This document shows, piece after piece, positions 8,763-17,112 of a stretch of 61,242 nucleotides of DNA. Origin of the DNA: Clostridia bacterium (GTDB lineage Bacteria > Bacillota > Clostridia > Oscillospirales > CAG-272); NCBI GenBank assembly GCA_017622085.1, contig JAGARU010000013.1, positions 1 through 61,242 of the forward strand, read 5' to 3'. The notes beneath the pieces were generated by a model. It ran no database searches. It saw only the letters and a program-made list of their open reading frames with translations, and had not been told where the DNA came from. Within the stretch, counting starts at the first letter, position 1. Every line of letters begins with the position of its first letter. A program made the position numbers and the translations under genes.

Positions 8763-9065
8763 ATTTCTTCAATTCCTAAACTCTTTAAGTATTGATAAGT
8801 TCCGTCGTAGAACTTAGGCAAGCAAGTGCTATCCTCCCAAAATCCACTCGGATTCTTATTGGGATTACCAGATGGAACACAAATCACCATACCCGCTTTT
8901 GCTCTTGTGAAAAGCACTCGATAAGCATTGAGCATATATTTGATCTGCTCTTGCTTGTTCTCGGTATCGGGTATTTTTTCGTTCCACGCCGTTTTGCCAT
9001 TAAACGTGTAATGATATTTGCGATATATTTCTTCATGAATTGAAACCAAATCAATGATTGCGCTT
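8759..9065 (-). pseudogene. 3' remnant of a DUF2075-type DNA/RNA helicase
   Basis: About 100 codons from near 9065 down to 8759 encode the C-terminal end of a DUF2075/Schlafen-like helicase: YMLNAYRVLFTRAKAGMVI (helicase motif VI with the arginine finger) and the tail KFYDGTYQYLKSLGIEEI. Everything upstream (Walker A and B regions) is missing; the open frame continues only as noncoding overlap with the DUF5131 gene. The join lies at the 3' end of that gene, near 9051-9065. This is a deletion scar rather than a functional protein. Confidence 0.72.
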
Positions 9066-9767
9066 GAAGTTGATATCGGCTTTTCTTGCCTGAGCGCAGA
9101 GATCTTTTGTCTGCATTTTATACTTCTGGCCGTCTTTGATAAAGCGCGTTCCGCACTGTCTGAATTCGAAGGACACGTTTTTTCGGATACACTGCTCTCG
9201 GATAGCAAGCACCCAATCGTAGTCAAGCGGTCTTGCATTCGTGTCCGATTCCCCGCCAACAACCACAAGCTCAACACCGTCAAGATACCGTTCTATATCG
9301 ATCCTTTCGATCAGCGGCTGCGCGGTGATGCACTTATGCTTGATTGGAAGATTTGAAAATATACCGAGCTTGTAATCTGCGTTCTTTTGGTTCTCAACTG
9401 TACAACACACAACCACATTTTCATATCCGTCCCCCCAATCATCGGGGATGCAGTCCATAAATCGGTCGATGCGTTTTGTGAGAAACAGAAACGTGCAATC
9501 CTCACGTTCCTTTATCATCTGCCAGCACTCACTACGCCATGCATCCGCTTCCTCGATCAGAAAATCAGTGGAAAAGCAGGTATGGACAATGCCGGATTTC
9601 ATTTTGTAATTTCCGTTTTTCAGACGTTCTATGGGCTTAGCAAAGTCCTTTGTCTTTTCGATAATGCTTGTGTCAACGCCGCGCTTTGCGTCGCCCTTAT
9701 GGATATAGCAATAGAGACAGCCGTCGCTGCACTTTTTGCAACCCCTCCACGGATTCCACATTGCCAT
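9051..9767 (-). CDS. DUF5131 (phage Gp37/Gp68-like) radical-SAM-type protein
   Basis: 238 residues. Starts MAMWNPWRGCKKCSDGCLYC, the conserved cysteine-rich opening of the DUF5131 family with a CxxGCxxCY arrangement suited to an iron-sulfur cluster. Later landmarks are FLFLTKRIDRF and VVVGGESDTNARPLDYDWV. Family members occur in phages and accessory regions; the reaction is unknown. GAGGTGAGAAC gives a good ribosome site. The last few residues (NFKRNH) abut the deletion scar of the helicase remnant but the family C-terminus appears nearly complete. Confidence 0.82.
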   Translation of the reverse strand: MAMWNPWRGCKKCSDGCLYCYIHKGDAKRGVDTSIIEKTKDFAKPIERLKNGNYKMKSGIVHTCFSTDFLIEEADAWRSECWQMIKEREDCTFLFLTKRIDRFMDCIPDDWGDGYENVVVCCTVENQKNADYKLGIFSNLPIKHKCITAQPLIERIDIERYLDGVELVVVGGESDTNARPLDYDWVLAIREQCIRKNVSFEFRQCGTRFIKDGQKYKMQTKDLCAQARKADINFKRNH

Positions 9768-9780
9768 GTTCTCACCTCAC

Positions 9781-10548
9781 TTAATTATTCATCTCATCCA
9801 CCGTCTTACAGGGCTTTGCGGTCATTTCCACCCACGCGGGACGGAATCCGCTTTTGATGGCGTTGCGGACGGACTTTACGTTGCACCACGCGGCGCAGTA
9901 AAACGGCACTTTTCCGCGATTCAGAATCTCGATGGCCAGACGGCTGGTAAGTGCCGAGGCAATTCCCTGCCTGCGGTATGCGGGAAGCACGTCAATGCCA
10001 ATCTGCCACATCGACTCACAATCGGCACTGCAACCGGCAAGGCCGACCAGCTTATCTCCATCATACGCACCAACGCCCAGCACGTCAAGATGCTTTCTGT
10101 CCTTACAAAGCGCATTCGACCATTCGGGCAAATATCGGTCGGCAAAGTCGGACTGAGTCAAGAGCCGCAATTCATATGGGCAATCAAGAGCACGCAGAGC
10201 GTTTACGTCCGGCAAAAAATATTCCGCCATAAAGCAGATCTTCTGCCCCTTTTCCATCAGCGCATCGTTCAGCGTGTGCAGATGCGGAGTTTCAAACAGA
10301 TGCTCCACGGGATATTGGTTTATGTAGTTTTCGGTGATCTCGCGGAATTCGGGTGACACCGACGCCACCACGTTGTTTCCGTAGGATACGAGCTGACAAG
10401 AAAACGGGAGCCTTAAATAACGTCTCGCGCCATCGTTCTCGTGCGACGTGACGACCACGTTCTCGCTCTTTTCAAAGTCAAGAGGCTCGGCGCAAAGATC
10501 AACGGCGGATTGCGCCATTGCTATTTTTAAGATTTCTTGGTTGGTCAT
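9781..10548 (-). CDS. GNAT-family N-acetyltransferase
   Basis: 255 residues. The N-terminal ~130 residues are an extension seen in a GNAT subgroup (LKIAMAQSAVDLCAEPLDF). The C-terminal half has the acetyl-CoA-binding core: VGAYDGDKLVGLAGCSAD, then IGIDVLPAYRRQGIASAL, the R/Q-x-x-G-x-G/A loop. Substrate unknown. GGAGAAACA stands before the ATG. It is the next gene upstream of the DUF5131 gene on the same strand, 13 bases apart. Confidence 0.82.
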   Translation of the reverse strand: MTNQEILKIAMAQSAVDLCAEPLDFEKSENVVVTSHENDGARRYLRLPFSCQLVSYGNNVVASVSPEFREITENYINQYPVEHLFETPHLHTLNDALMEKGQKICFMAEYFLPDVNALRALDCPYELRLLTQSDFADRYLPEWSNALCKDRKHLDVLGVGAYDGDKLVGLAGCSADCESMWQIGIDVLPAYRRQGIASALTSRLAIEILNRGKVPFYCAAWCNVKSVRNAIKSGFRPAWVEMTAKPCKTVDEMNN

Positions 10549-10563
10549 TGTTTCTCCAATATA

Positions 10564-10911
10564 TCAACTCATATCATAAGTTCTGTATCCAAATTCAATA
10601 ATCTTTTTTTGAAACGCTCGAAAGCGCCGGTATGTAGCATCCTTCGTGAAAAACTCTATCAGCTTTCCCTTTGGAATAAACTTAATCATTATGGGCTTGG
10701 GTAAAGTATAAAACGTAAAGCTGTAATCCGTAGCATCTCTTTCGCCAACACATTTTGAATCTTCCACCGAATTCTCCCTTGCCCAAACCTCGGTACACTC
10801 GACAAAATCAATAACCATACCGTTTTTCAGCGTAATACCCTGTGCAGTGATTTCGAGCATTTCGTTTTCTGTAAATGCATCATAATCCGAGAAGTATTTA
10901 TCTTTATCCAT
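10564..10911 (-). CDS. Hypothetical protein, 115 residues
   Basis: A small soluble protein of mixed alpha/beta character, with no signal peptide, membrane helix or recognisable motif. It contains a cluster of charged and aromatic residues (VECTEVWAREN, RDATDYSFTFYT) and ends in a helix followed by GYRTYDMS. GGAGAGCGATTCT gives a convincing ribosome site, and the start overlaps the stop of the radical SAM gene by 8 bases, supporting a real coupled gene. I do not recognise the family. Confidence 0.6.
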   Translation of the reverse strand: MDKDKYFSDYDAFTENEMLEITAQGITLKNGMVIDFVECTEVWARENSVEDSKCVGERDATDYSFTFYTLPKPIMIKFIPKGKLIEFFTKDATYRRFRAFQKKIIEFGYRTYDMS

Positions 10912-11674
10912 AGAATCGCTCTCCTTGCGGATTGTAATCTTCTAAAATTTCCATAATATCTTTTCTATATACGTTCCCGCCGAGGACGTTGCCGTTTGGC
11001 TCGAAGGACACGCATCGTACGTCGCGGGGATCCTCTGCGTACGGATTTTCGGTATGATTGTCCGTGAAATACTCCGCGAGATATTTCAGCGCGTTTCCTT
11101 CGGGGAAAATGACATTTCCCTCGTTTACGGAAATTTCCATATCCGCGAAGCTGTCGAGAATCTCTCTCGTTTTTCTATTGTACGGATTGTCATTCGTCGC
11201 GCTCACCAGCCACGCAGGCTGAAGACGGATCGGGATGCCACACTCCTTTGCTTCTGCGGCAAATTGCCTCACTACGTTAAGCGGTATGGTTTCCTGATGG
11301 AACGCATCCGCCGACAAAAGCAGATCATTCACACCGCACGCGGCAAGTTGCTCCGCGACCTCGCAGATTTTATCGGCATTCTTTGAAAAATAGCCGTTGG
11401 TGATGACTTGGCGCTTGGGGATGTTCAGTTCCGTAGCGGTTTTCATGATCGCATAGACCGCATCGGGATATATGAGCGGCTCGCCGCCAAAGGTCAGGAC
11501 CGTTTTGATCTCATATGCCGCTGCAATCTTACGCACAGCATCCGCGGCAATCGCGGGATCGATCCGCTCGCCGCAGGACGCGTGATCGCCCTCGGAGCAG
11601 TGTTTGCACCGCCCCGTGCAGGCGTAGGTTACGACAAACTCGACCTTGTTCAGATTTTTCAGATATGGATTCAT
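10904..11674 (-). CDS. Radical SAM protein
   Basis: 256 residues from MNPYLKNLNKVEF; an upstream extension is open but would run into the next gene, and no clean ribosome site is visible for any start. CTGRCKHC (CxxxCxxC) near residue 22 binds the 4Fe-4S cluster that cleaves S-adenosylmethionine. LTFGGEPLIYP is the family's GGEP motif and LLLSADAFHQ lies in the barrel. At the C-terminus VRCVSFEPNGNVLGGNVY resembles a short SPASM-like tail with few cysteines. A peptide-modifying role would be typical, but no precursor peptide is evident nearby. Confidence 0.82.
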   Translation of the reverse strand: MNPYLKNLNKVEFVVTYACTGRCKHCSEGDHASCGERIDPAIAADAVRKIAAAYEIKTVLTFGGEPLIYPDAVYAIMKTATELNIPKRQVITNGYFSKNADKICEVAEQLAACGVNDLLLSADAFHQETIPLNVVRQFAAEAKECGIPIRLQPAWLVSATNDNPYNRKTREILDSFADMEISVNEGNVIFPEGNALKYLAEYFTDNHTENPYAEDPRDVRCVSFEPNGNVLGGNVYRKDIMEILEDYNPQGERFYG

Positions 11675-11753
11675 ATTTTCTTGGTGTAAGCGGAAATCGC
11701 ATCTGCCGCGAACTCCGCGGTGCCCTCTGTCTTCCGGGTTTCTCATGTGGATT

Positions 11754-12869
11754 TTACTGCTTTGCGCGGTATTTCTCGTCGGCGCAGGATTTTCCAAAAT
11801 ACATGAGCTCCCACACAGCGGGATCGCTGACAGTTTCGATGGGTTGGCCGTCTTTGAGCTTTTCGATGGTTGCCGTGCCTTCGAAGCGAAGATAGCCGCC
11901 GTCGAAGCCGATCATTTTGGCGAGGAAGCCGAGGGGCTTGGGGAGAACGTCCACAAAGCGGGTTTTATTGATATCGCCGCTACGCTCGTAGGTGATGCGG
12001 TACGTATCCTTTGATTCGGTGGTATATTCGTAGATGACCTTGTTGTACACAGGCTTTCCGGTGTATTCGTCAACGTAACGGCCCTCGGGCATGAATTTCA
12101 ACGTATGATTCGAATTGTCGCCAAGGATCTCACCGTTCTTTGCGATCATGAAGACGTCGTGATCCTTATAGCCATACTTTTTGCCGGCGGTGATCCACGA
12201 AGAGATGACCTTATAGTCCCCGATTTTAGCCCGGCCCCAGTACCAATGGTGCATGAGCTTGAGCATGGAGACGTTACCCCAGTTATGGTCGTGATAGCCG
12301 GAGCCCTCCAGATGGAGGGTTTTGTTTTCGCCGTAGGTGACATCTGCTACGGCCTTGCCCTCCGGGATGGCGGGAAGCCAAGCAAAATAGTGCTCCTCAC
12401 GGTCGCCAAAGAAGATGCTTCCGGTCTGGGAGCGCCAGGCACGGATGGTTCCGTCCAAAGTAAGGCGGGCACTCATAGTTTTGCCCTGGAATACGACATC
12501 ATAATGCTTGAGGTCTCCGCGGCACCAGCACGGGCCGATCGTTACGTCGCACTGCTCCTTGGCGTAGTGACTTTCTTCTATGGTGGCATACACCTCCTCG
12601 GAAAGCTTCTGGCCATCCGGCAGGGTCAGCTCCATGGTGGCAATCGGCTTTATGGGGCCGTCCACGTTGATGGGCATTTTTGAAAAAAAGAATAGAACGA
12701 GCACCGTTCCGTCAGGATAGTGGGAATCGTAGTACCACCACTCGTAGGAGCCTTTGGAGCCATCCACGCGGGAGCCGTCCTCCCAAAGCTCTACGGTGTT
12801 TTTCTTCAAGCCCATTTTTTCATAGTGAAGGGCGTCGTCGGGGTGGATGGAATTTTGTATGTTCTTCAT
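11754..12869 (-). CDS. AttH/CrtC-like lipocalin-fold protein
   Basis: 371 residues. The pattern GSYEWWYYDSHYPDG at about 40-54 and GSGYHDHNWGN at about 190-200 are hallmarks of the AttH/CrtC (carotenoid 1,2-hydratase-like, hydroxyneurosporene synthase) family, which forms paired lipocalin-like barrels. No carotenoid genes are nearby, so a carotenoid substrate cannot be assumed; the family is used more widely as hydratase-like or lipid-binding proteins. No signal peptide. The next gene upstream ends 18 bases away on the same strand. Confidence 0.8.
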   Translation of the reverse strand: MKNIQNSIHPDDALHYEKMGLKKNTVELWEDGSRVDGSKGSYEWWYYDSHYPDGTVLVLFFFSKMPINVDGPIKPIATMELTLPDGQKLSEEVYATIEESHYAKEQCDVTIGPCWCRGDLKHYDVVFQGKTMSARLTLDGTIRAWRSQTGSIFFGDREEHYFAWLPAIPEGKAVADVTYGENKTLHLEGSGYHDHNWGNVSMLKLMHHWYWGRAKIGDYKVISSWITAGKKYGYKDHDVFMIAKNGEILGDNSNHTLKFMPEGRYVDEYTGKPVYNKVIYEYTTESKDTYRITYERSGDINKTRFVDVLPKPLGFLAKMIGFDGGYLRFEGTATIEKLKDGQPIETVSDPAVWELMYFGKSCADEKYRAKQ

Positions 12870-12887
12870 TTTGGTGACCTCTTTTCG

Positions 12888-13091
12888 TTATATCTCTTCT
12901 ATAAACACTTCGACTTCCCCGCTCAAAATGTGGGCCTTTAGGGAGATGTATTGATTCTCTCGCTTGAACGTCCATACGTTTGCTGCGGGTGGGTCGTACC
13001 ACTCGTCTGTTTCTCGCTCTCCGTACATTTCAGAATAATACGCGTAGAGCTTTTTGGATAATTCTTCTTTTGTCAGAATTTTGTTATTCAT
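12888..13091 (-). CDS. Small hypothetical protein, 67 residues
   Basis: Acidic-aromatic small protein (ILTKEELSKKLYAYYSEMYG, then WYDPPAANVW). GGAGAACCTAC precedes the ATG and sits inside the last codons of the GNAT fusion gene, giving an 8-base overlap and likely coupled translation. No membrane segment or known motif. The tight overlap and ribosome site favour a real gene. Confidence 0.55.
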   Translation of the reverse strand: MNNKILTKEELSKKLYAYYSEMYGERETDEWYDPPAANVWTFKRENQYISLKAHILSGEVEVFIEEI

Positions 13092-14076
13092 GTAGGTTCT
13101 CCCAAGCTTCTTTTGTCAGCAGGCTGGCGTGGCCGATGCGGGTTTCATTCAAGGGAGGAAGCTCGATCCCCTCGGTGGTATGATGGTAAGTGAAGCCGAG
13201 CTTTTCCTGGACGCGGCGGCTTTTTACGTTTCCGTCGTAATATCCGCACCATACGCGGCTCATGCTGAGATCTTCAAAGGCGTGGCGCAGAATCTCCTGC
13301 GCCGCTTCGGGAATCAGTCCTTGCCCCCAAAAGGGCTTGGCCAGCCAATAGCCGAGCTCGTATTCATCCATGTGGCAAGCAAGATCGTTGCGATGCAGGC
13401 CGATGCTTCCGATAGGGGTATCCTCGTCTTCCGCGAGGCAAACGGCGTAGGTTTCATGAGCAGAGAGCACATCTCGGATGATCTCACGGCTGTTTTCTAC
13501 GCTCGTATGCGGTTGCCAGCCGGCGGGCGGGCCTACCTCGGGATCGCTGGCATATTGATACAAAGCCTCGGCATCACTCTCGTCCCACGAACGTAAGATA
13601 AGGCGCTCTGTTGCGAGAGTTACTGCCACCTTCGACCATTCTTCTACAAACAAATGATATCGGCAAGCCAGGGGCACCACCAAGTCAAGGGGCAAATCAC
13701 ATCCGATGTGAACATAGTAGTCATACCCTGTTTCAAAAAGAAAGCCATCCGTTACCAATCTTCCCCAACACTCCTCACGAAGATTCGCTTTCATAAATTC
13801 TGCACTTTGCTGCAGGCTCAGCTGTTTTCGGTTGCTCCATGGAAGCCGGTTCTGATTTTCAAGATTGATTACCGTCAAACTCACAACATTTTGGAGAGCG
13901 CAAACAGCGAGCGCAAAATCGATATACGCTCGTTCAACCCTCTCATATTCTTCCGCGGTAAAACGCTCTCCGTTATACACGCGACCGATATCGGACACGG
14001 AAGTCCATTCGTCTCTTTGATATGTACCATTGATTCGATAATCGGGGTCATATTTTGATACTCTGTAGTAGTACAT
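13084..14076 (-). CDS. Fusion of an uncharacterised domain with a RimJ/RimL-type acetyltransferase
   Basis: 330 residues from MYYYRVSKYD, chosen because GAGAGGACAGTT precedes it. Residues 1-150 (EEWTS-like TSVSDIGRVYNGERFT, CWGRLV, GYDYYVHIGCDLP) form a compact domain that I recall as a stand-alone ~150-residue hypothetical protein in Firmicutes. Residues 151-330 are a RimJ/RimL-class GNAT: LATERLILRSWDESDAEALY, ELGYWLAKPFWGQGLIPEA and NVKSRRVQEKLGF. The GNAT part probably acetylates an amino group. The joining of the two parts is unusual; the frame is open throughout, so it is a genuine fusion if the assembly is right. Confidence 0.75.
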   Translation of the reverse strand: MYYYRVSKYDPDYRINGTYQRDEWTSVSDIGRVYNGERFTAEEYERVERAYIDFALAVCALQNVVSLTVINLENQNRLPWSNRKQLSLQQSAEFMKANLREECWGRLVTDGFLFETGYDYYVHIGCDLPLDLVVPLACRYHLFVEEWSKVAVTLATERLILRSWDESDAEALYQYASDPEVGPPAGWQPHTSVENSREIIRDVLSAHETYAVCLAEDEDTPIGSIGLHRNDLACHMDEYELGYWLAKPFWGQGLIPEAAQEILRHAFEDLSMSRVWCGYYDGNVKSRRVQEKLGFTYHHTTEGIELPPLNETRIGHASLLTKEAWENLHE

Positions 14077-14098
14077 AACTGTCCTCTCATTTATGAAA

Positions 14099-14590
14099 TC
14101 AGGTGCTTTCTTCCTCGAAAAAGGCATCGGCTTGTTCCCGGCTTGCAAAAATAATGACGTTTTTATTCTTATACGCTTCAAGCAATGCGTAGATCGCTAG
14201 GCGGCTGGTGCTCCGGAACGCTTCAATATTCTGCCTCAGAGCCGGGTCGAGGTCGGTATCAAACCACGGCATATCCGCACGCTTTCTGCCAAGGCGGGCA
14301 ATTGCGCCCTCAAGGCAGACCTCGGTGGGGAGATCAAAAAAGAAGACGGTATCGCAGGCAGAAAGGCGTCGCTCAAGGGTACGGCCGTAATTTCCGTCAA
14401 TGATCCATGCATCCTGTGCCAAAAGATCATCCAAAATTGCATCGAACTCGTCTCTTGAAATATGGGTCCGATCGGGCTTATGCCAGATGGCGTCGAGATA
14501 GTACAGGGGGAGCTCCGTTTTGTCCCTCAGCTTTTCTGCAAAGGTGGTTTTGCCCGAGCCGGGGCAACCGATCACAAGGATCTTTTTCAT
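14099..14590 (-). CDS. P-loop nucleotide kinase (FlaR/topology-modulation type)
   Basis: 163 residues. Walker A GCPGSGKTTFAEKL at 8-21, LYYLDAIWHKPD and WIIDGNYGRTLERRL are typical of the small adenylate-kinase-like proteins annotated as DNA topology modulation protein FlaR. It probably phosphorylates a nucleotide or small molecule; the historical topology label is weak. AAAGGAGAGAAGAAGCG precedes the ATG and a consensus promoter lies at 14695-14722, so this is the first gene of the long minus-strand accessory run that extends to 177. Confidence 0.8.
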   Translation of the reverse strand: MKKILVIGCPGSGKTTFAEKLRDKTELPLYYLDAIWHKPDRTHISRDEFDAILDDLLAQDAWIIDGNYGRTLERRLSACDTVFFFDLPTEVCLEGAIARLGRKRADMPWFDTDLDPALRQNIEAFRSTSRLAIYALLEAYKNKNVIIFASREQADAFFEEEST

Positions 14591-14694
14591 CGCTTCTTCT
14601 CTCCTTTCACCGTTTCGCAGGGCTTAGCGATCCGCTCCGCCAAAGCGGGGCAACATCCGCTATCCGCCGTGTCGCAAACCGTCTTTCTACATCT

Positions 14695-14722
14695 ATTATA
14701 CCGCTTTTTTGCTTTATCGCAA
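14695..14722 (-). promoter_or_regulatory. Sigma-A promoter for the FlaR-like kinase
   Basis: On the minus strand, TTGCGA (14717-14722), 16-base spacer, TATAAT (14695-14700). It is about 105 bases from the start codon at 14590, leaving a GC-rich leader of about 100 bases. Confidence 0.7.
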
Positions 14723-14830
14723 TAAAATTTTGGAAGAAAGTCTCAATTTTCAGGTAAAAGTCGCCCCAAGCGGGCATAAGCGGACATGGACGCAAATATA
14801 CTGTCCTATCAACGGTTGGCAGGTGAAATT

Positions 14831-15355
14831 ATGAAACGGTCGGTTGGGCTTTGGCAGCTTATGGGCTTTGCGGTGACCTCGCTTATGGGAACGGTGTTGC
14901 ATTTTCTGTACGATTGGCTTGGTGGTGCTGTGTGGATTGCGCCTTTTTCGGGCGTAAATGAATCAACCTGGGAGCACATGAAGCTTCTTTTTTGGCCGAT
15001 GCTTCTTTTTGCGGCGGTGCAGAGCTTTTCCTTTCGGGCGTGGGAAAATTTTTGGTGTGTAAAGCTACGGGGCACTCTTTTGGGGCTTTTCTTGATTCCC
15101 ACCCTCTTTTACACCTACAACGGGGTGGTTGGCAAGTCACCGGATTGGCTGAATATTGCCATTTTCTTCGTTTCTGCCACGGTGGCATACATTTACGAGC
15201 ATCGGCTCTTTCGAGCCGAAAAACCGCGTTGCCAGGGGTCTAAAGCGGCTCTCGCTATCCTTGTTGGCGTCGCTTTTCTCTTTGTTTTATTTACCTTTAT
15301 CACGCCTCGGCTTGGGATGTTCCGGGATCCGATAACGGGGGCTTACGGAATATAA
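14831..15355 (+). CDS. DUF6512-like membrane protein
   Basis: 174 residues from MKRSVGLWQL, chosen because AGGTGA precedes this ATG at the right distance; an upstream ATG at 14786 lacks such a site. Five hydrophobic segments are visible (about 7-27, 46-63, 75-95, 105-120, 140-160). The phrases GTVLHFLYDW and FSGVNESTWEHMKLLFWPM are typical of the DUF6512 family of small integral membrane proteins, whose function is unknown. It ends just before an A-rich stretch. Confidence 0.72.
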   Translation: MKRSVGLWQLMGFAVTSLMGTVLHFLYDWLGGAVWIAPFSGVNESTWEHMKLLFWPMLLFAAVQSFSFRAWENFWCVKLRGTLLGLFLIPTLFYTYNGVVGKSPDWLNIAIFFVSATVAYIYEHRLFRAEKPRCQGSKAALAILVGVAFLFVLFTFITPRLGMFRDPITGAYGI

Positions 15356-15394
15356 AAAAAAGAGCTTCGATGAGGACGTATGGCGTTTTTCCTA

Positions 15395-15423
15395 TTGAAG
15401 AATCGCGATTGATATGCTATACT
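15395..15423 (+). promoter_or_regulatory. Sigma-A promoter with long leader
   Basis: TTGAAG (15395-15400), 17-base spacer, TATACT (15418-15423). The GNAT gene starts at 15578, so the transcript would have an untranslated leader of about 145 bases. Within it a GGAG (15457-15460) precedes an 11-codon TTG-initiated frame at 15469-15504. Confidence 0.65.
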
Positions 15424-15577
15424 GCACTTACAAGCCTTGGCTTGAATTTATTTTTTGGAGATCGCTGTTTGAAGAAAAACAACACACCGGAGATTGTATT
15501 GTAAACGGGAGGTTTGCAAATACATTCTCAGCATTCCTCTCGTATTTTGCGCGTCACAATTATGAAAGGATTCAAAA

Positions 15578-16231
15578 ATGGAACATTTGACGATACGTTT
15601 GGAGACAGAAAACGACTACAGAGCCGTTGAGGAGCTTACCCGTGAGGCCTTTTGGAACGTCTATAAGCCGGGGGCGGATGAGCATTACTTTGTCCATACC
15701 ATGCGGACGCATCCGGACTTTATTCCGGAGCTGGCCTTCGTTTTGGAGCTGGACGGGGAGATCGTTGGTAACATTATGTACACCAGGGCATGGCTGGAGG
15801 ATGAGCGCGGAGAACGCAAGGAAATTCTCTCCTTTGGTCCCCTTTGCGTCGCCCCAAAGCATCAGAGAAAACGGCTTGGAAAGGTGCTGATCGAGCACTC
15901 CTTTGAGGCTGCGCGTGCCATGGGGTACGACGTGAACATCAATTTCGGCAACCCGGGCAACTACGTAAGCCGCGGGTTTGTAAGCTGCAAAAAGAAGAAC
16001 GTAAGCTTTGTGGTGGACGGAAACTTCCCTACGGCTCTTCTCGTTTGCGAGCTTGTGCCGGATGCGCTGGACGGCAAAAAATGGATGTATATTCCCTCTA
16101 CGGCCGCAGACTGCTGTGAGGACGCCGCTGCTGTGGAGGCCTTTGATGCCACCTTCCAAAAAAAGGAGAAGGCATGGGCACCGAGCCAAGAGGAATTTTA
16201 CATCTACAGTCATTCCTCCGTGATCCGATAA
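15578..16231 (+). CDS. GNAT-family N-acetyltransferase (YhbS-like)
   Basis: 217 residues. Opens with LTIRLETENDYRAVEELTREAF, a YhbS-type N-acetyltransferase start. The acetyl-CoA loop is GPLCVAPKHQRKRLGKVLIEH (split over about 87-107) and the next strand is GYDVNINFGNPGNYVSRGF. AAAGGA precedes the ATG. A strong bidirectional terminator follows at once. Likely acetyl acceptor unknown. Confidence 0.85.
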   Translation: MEHLTIRLETENDYRAVEELTREAFWNVYKPGADEHYFVHTMRTHPDFIPELAFVLELDGEIVGNIMYTRAWLEDERGERKEILSFGPLCVAPKHQRKRLGKVLIEHSFEAARAMGYDVNINFGNPGNYVSRGFVSCKKKNVSFVVDGNFPTALLVCELVPDALDGKKWMYIPSTAADCCEDAAAVEAFDATFQKKEKAWAPSQEEFYIYSHSSVIR

Positions 16232-16239
16232 ACGTAAAA

Positions 16240-16278
16240 AACACCGCTGAGGGGCTACGCTCCTCAGCGGTTGTTTTA
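16240..16278. terminator. Bidirectional terminator between convergent genes
   Basis: Stem of about 13 base pairs (AACACCGCTGAGG with CCTCAGCGGTTGTT) around a 9-base loop, with A-run on the left and T-rich right side. It serves the GNAT gene (plus) and overlaps the stop of the Xre gene (minus). Confidence 0.85.
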
Positions 16279-17037
16279 TCTTTTTTTGTAAATCACAAGC
16301 TCCGGATTTTCGCCGTTTTCCTCATAGGTGCAGACAAGGAGGAAGTCCATATTGGCCACAAGGCCAAAGCATCGGCCGCCGAATTCACTTTCCAGCTGGT
16401 AACCGAGGTAGGTTGCATTATCGTCCAGAAGCTTGACGGTTTGTCCGTTTGGCATGGGATATTCCAGGTTGACGTAACCGCCGACCAGCGCGGAAAGCTC
16501 GGTTACCTTTGGCATTCCTTCGATCTGCAAGGCGTTAAACTCCTCGATGAGTTGACTTTTGAAGGCATCAAATTGTCCTTCCCCGCCGAGCTCGGCATAT
16601 TTCTTCCAATAATTCAGCTTGGGAAGCATATCCTGCATATAGGCACGCACCTGATCGGAGGTAAAATGCTCGTTTGCCATATGTGCGGCGCAGAAATCGA
16701 CCAAGGAGTCCATATTATCGTAGGTGTACTCGCCGTCGGCGTAGCACCATTTGCAATACTCCTCATTAAACCGTCCGTCCGGCTCCTTGCTCGTTGTGCT
16801 ATCCTCCAAGGGCATGCCGCAGCACTGACAGATCAGGTGACGGGGTGAGCCAAGGAGGGTATTGATCGAGACGTCAAACAGTCGGGAAAGGAGCTTTAAA
16901 GTTTCTACGTTCGGGGTGGTCTCACCGGTTTCCCAACGGGAGACCGCCTGTCTTGTTACAAAGACCCGTTCGGCCAGTTCCTCTTGGGACAGGCCCTGTT
17001 TTGTTCTCAGGTCAAGAATAATATCTTTCGTTTCCAT
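16276..17037 (-). CDS. Xre-family regulator with zinc-ribbon domain
   Basis: 253 residues. Residues 1-60 are an Xre/Cro helix-turn-helix (LRTKQGLSQEELAERV, VTRQAVSRWETGETTPN). Residues 68-100 contain CQCCGMPL and CKWCYADGEY, the 'putative zinc ribbon' domain often joined to such regulators. The C-terminal ~100 residues (IEGMPKVTELSALVGGYVNL, LDDNATYLGYQLE) form a conserved ligand- or effector-like domain of unknown role. Start at METKDI was preferred because AAAGGCGG is correctly spaced; an in-frame ATG six codons earlier is possible. Confidence 0.85.
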   Translation of the reverse strand: METKDIILDLRTKQGLSQEELAERVFVTRQAVSRWETGETTPNVETLKLLSRLFDVSINTLLGSPRHLICQCCGMPLEDSTTSKEPDGRFNEEYCKWCYADGEYTYDNMDSLVDFCAAHMANEHFTSDQVRAYMQDMLPKLNYWKKYAELGGEGQFDAFKSQLIEEFNALQIEGMPKVTELSALVGGYVNLEYPMPNGQTVKLLDDNATYLGYQLESEFGGRCFGLVANMDFLLVCTYEENGENPELVIYKKR

Positions 17038-17066
17038 AAATGCACCGCCTTTCATCGTTCGGCTTC

Positions 17067-17095
17067 ATTTTACCACGCGGGGTTGGATTCTGCAA
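17067..17095 (-). promoter_or_regulatory. Sigma-A promoter for the Xre/zinc-ribbon gene
   Basis: Minus strand TTGCAG (17090-17095), 17-base spacer, TAAAAT (17067-17072), about 30 bases before the start codon. Confidence 0.6.
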
Positions 17096-17112
17096 GCAAC
17101 CGACTGTTGCTC

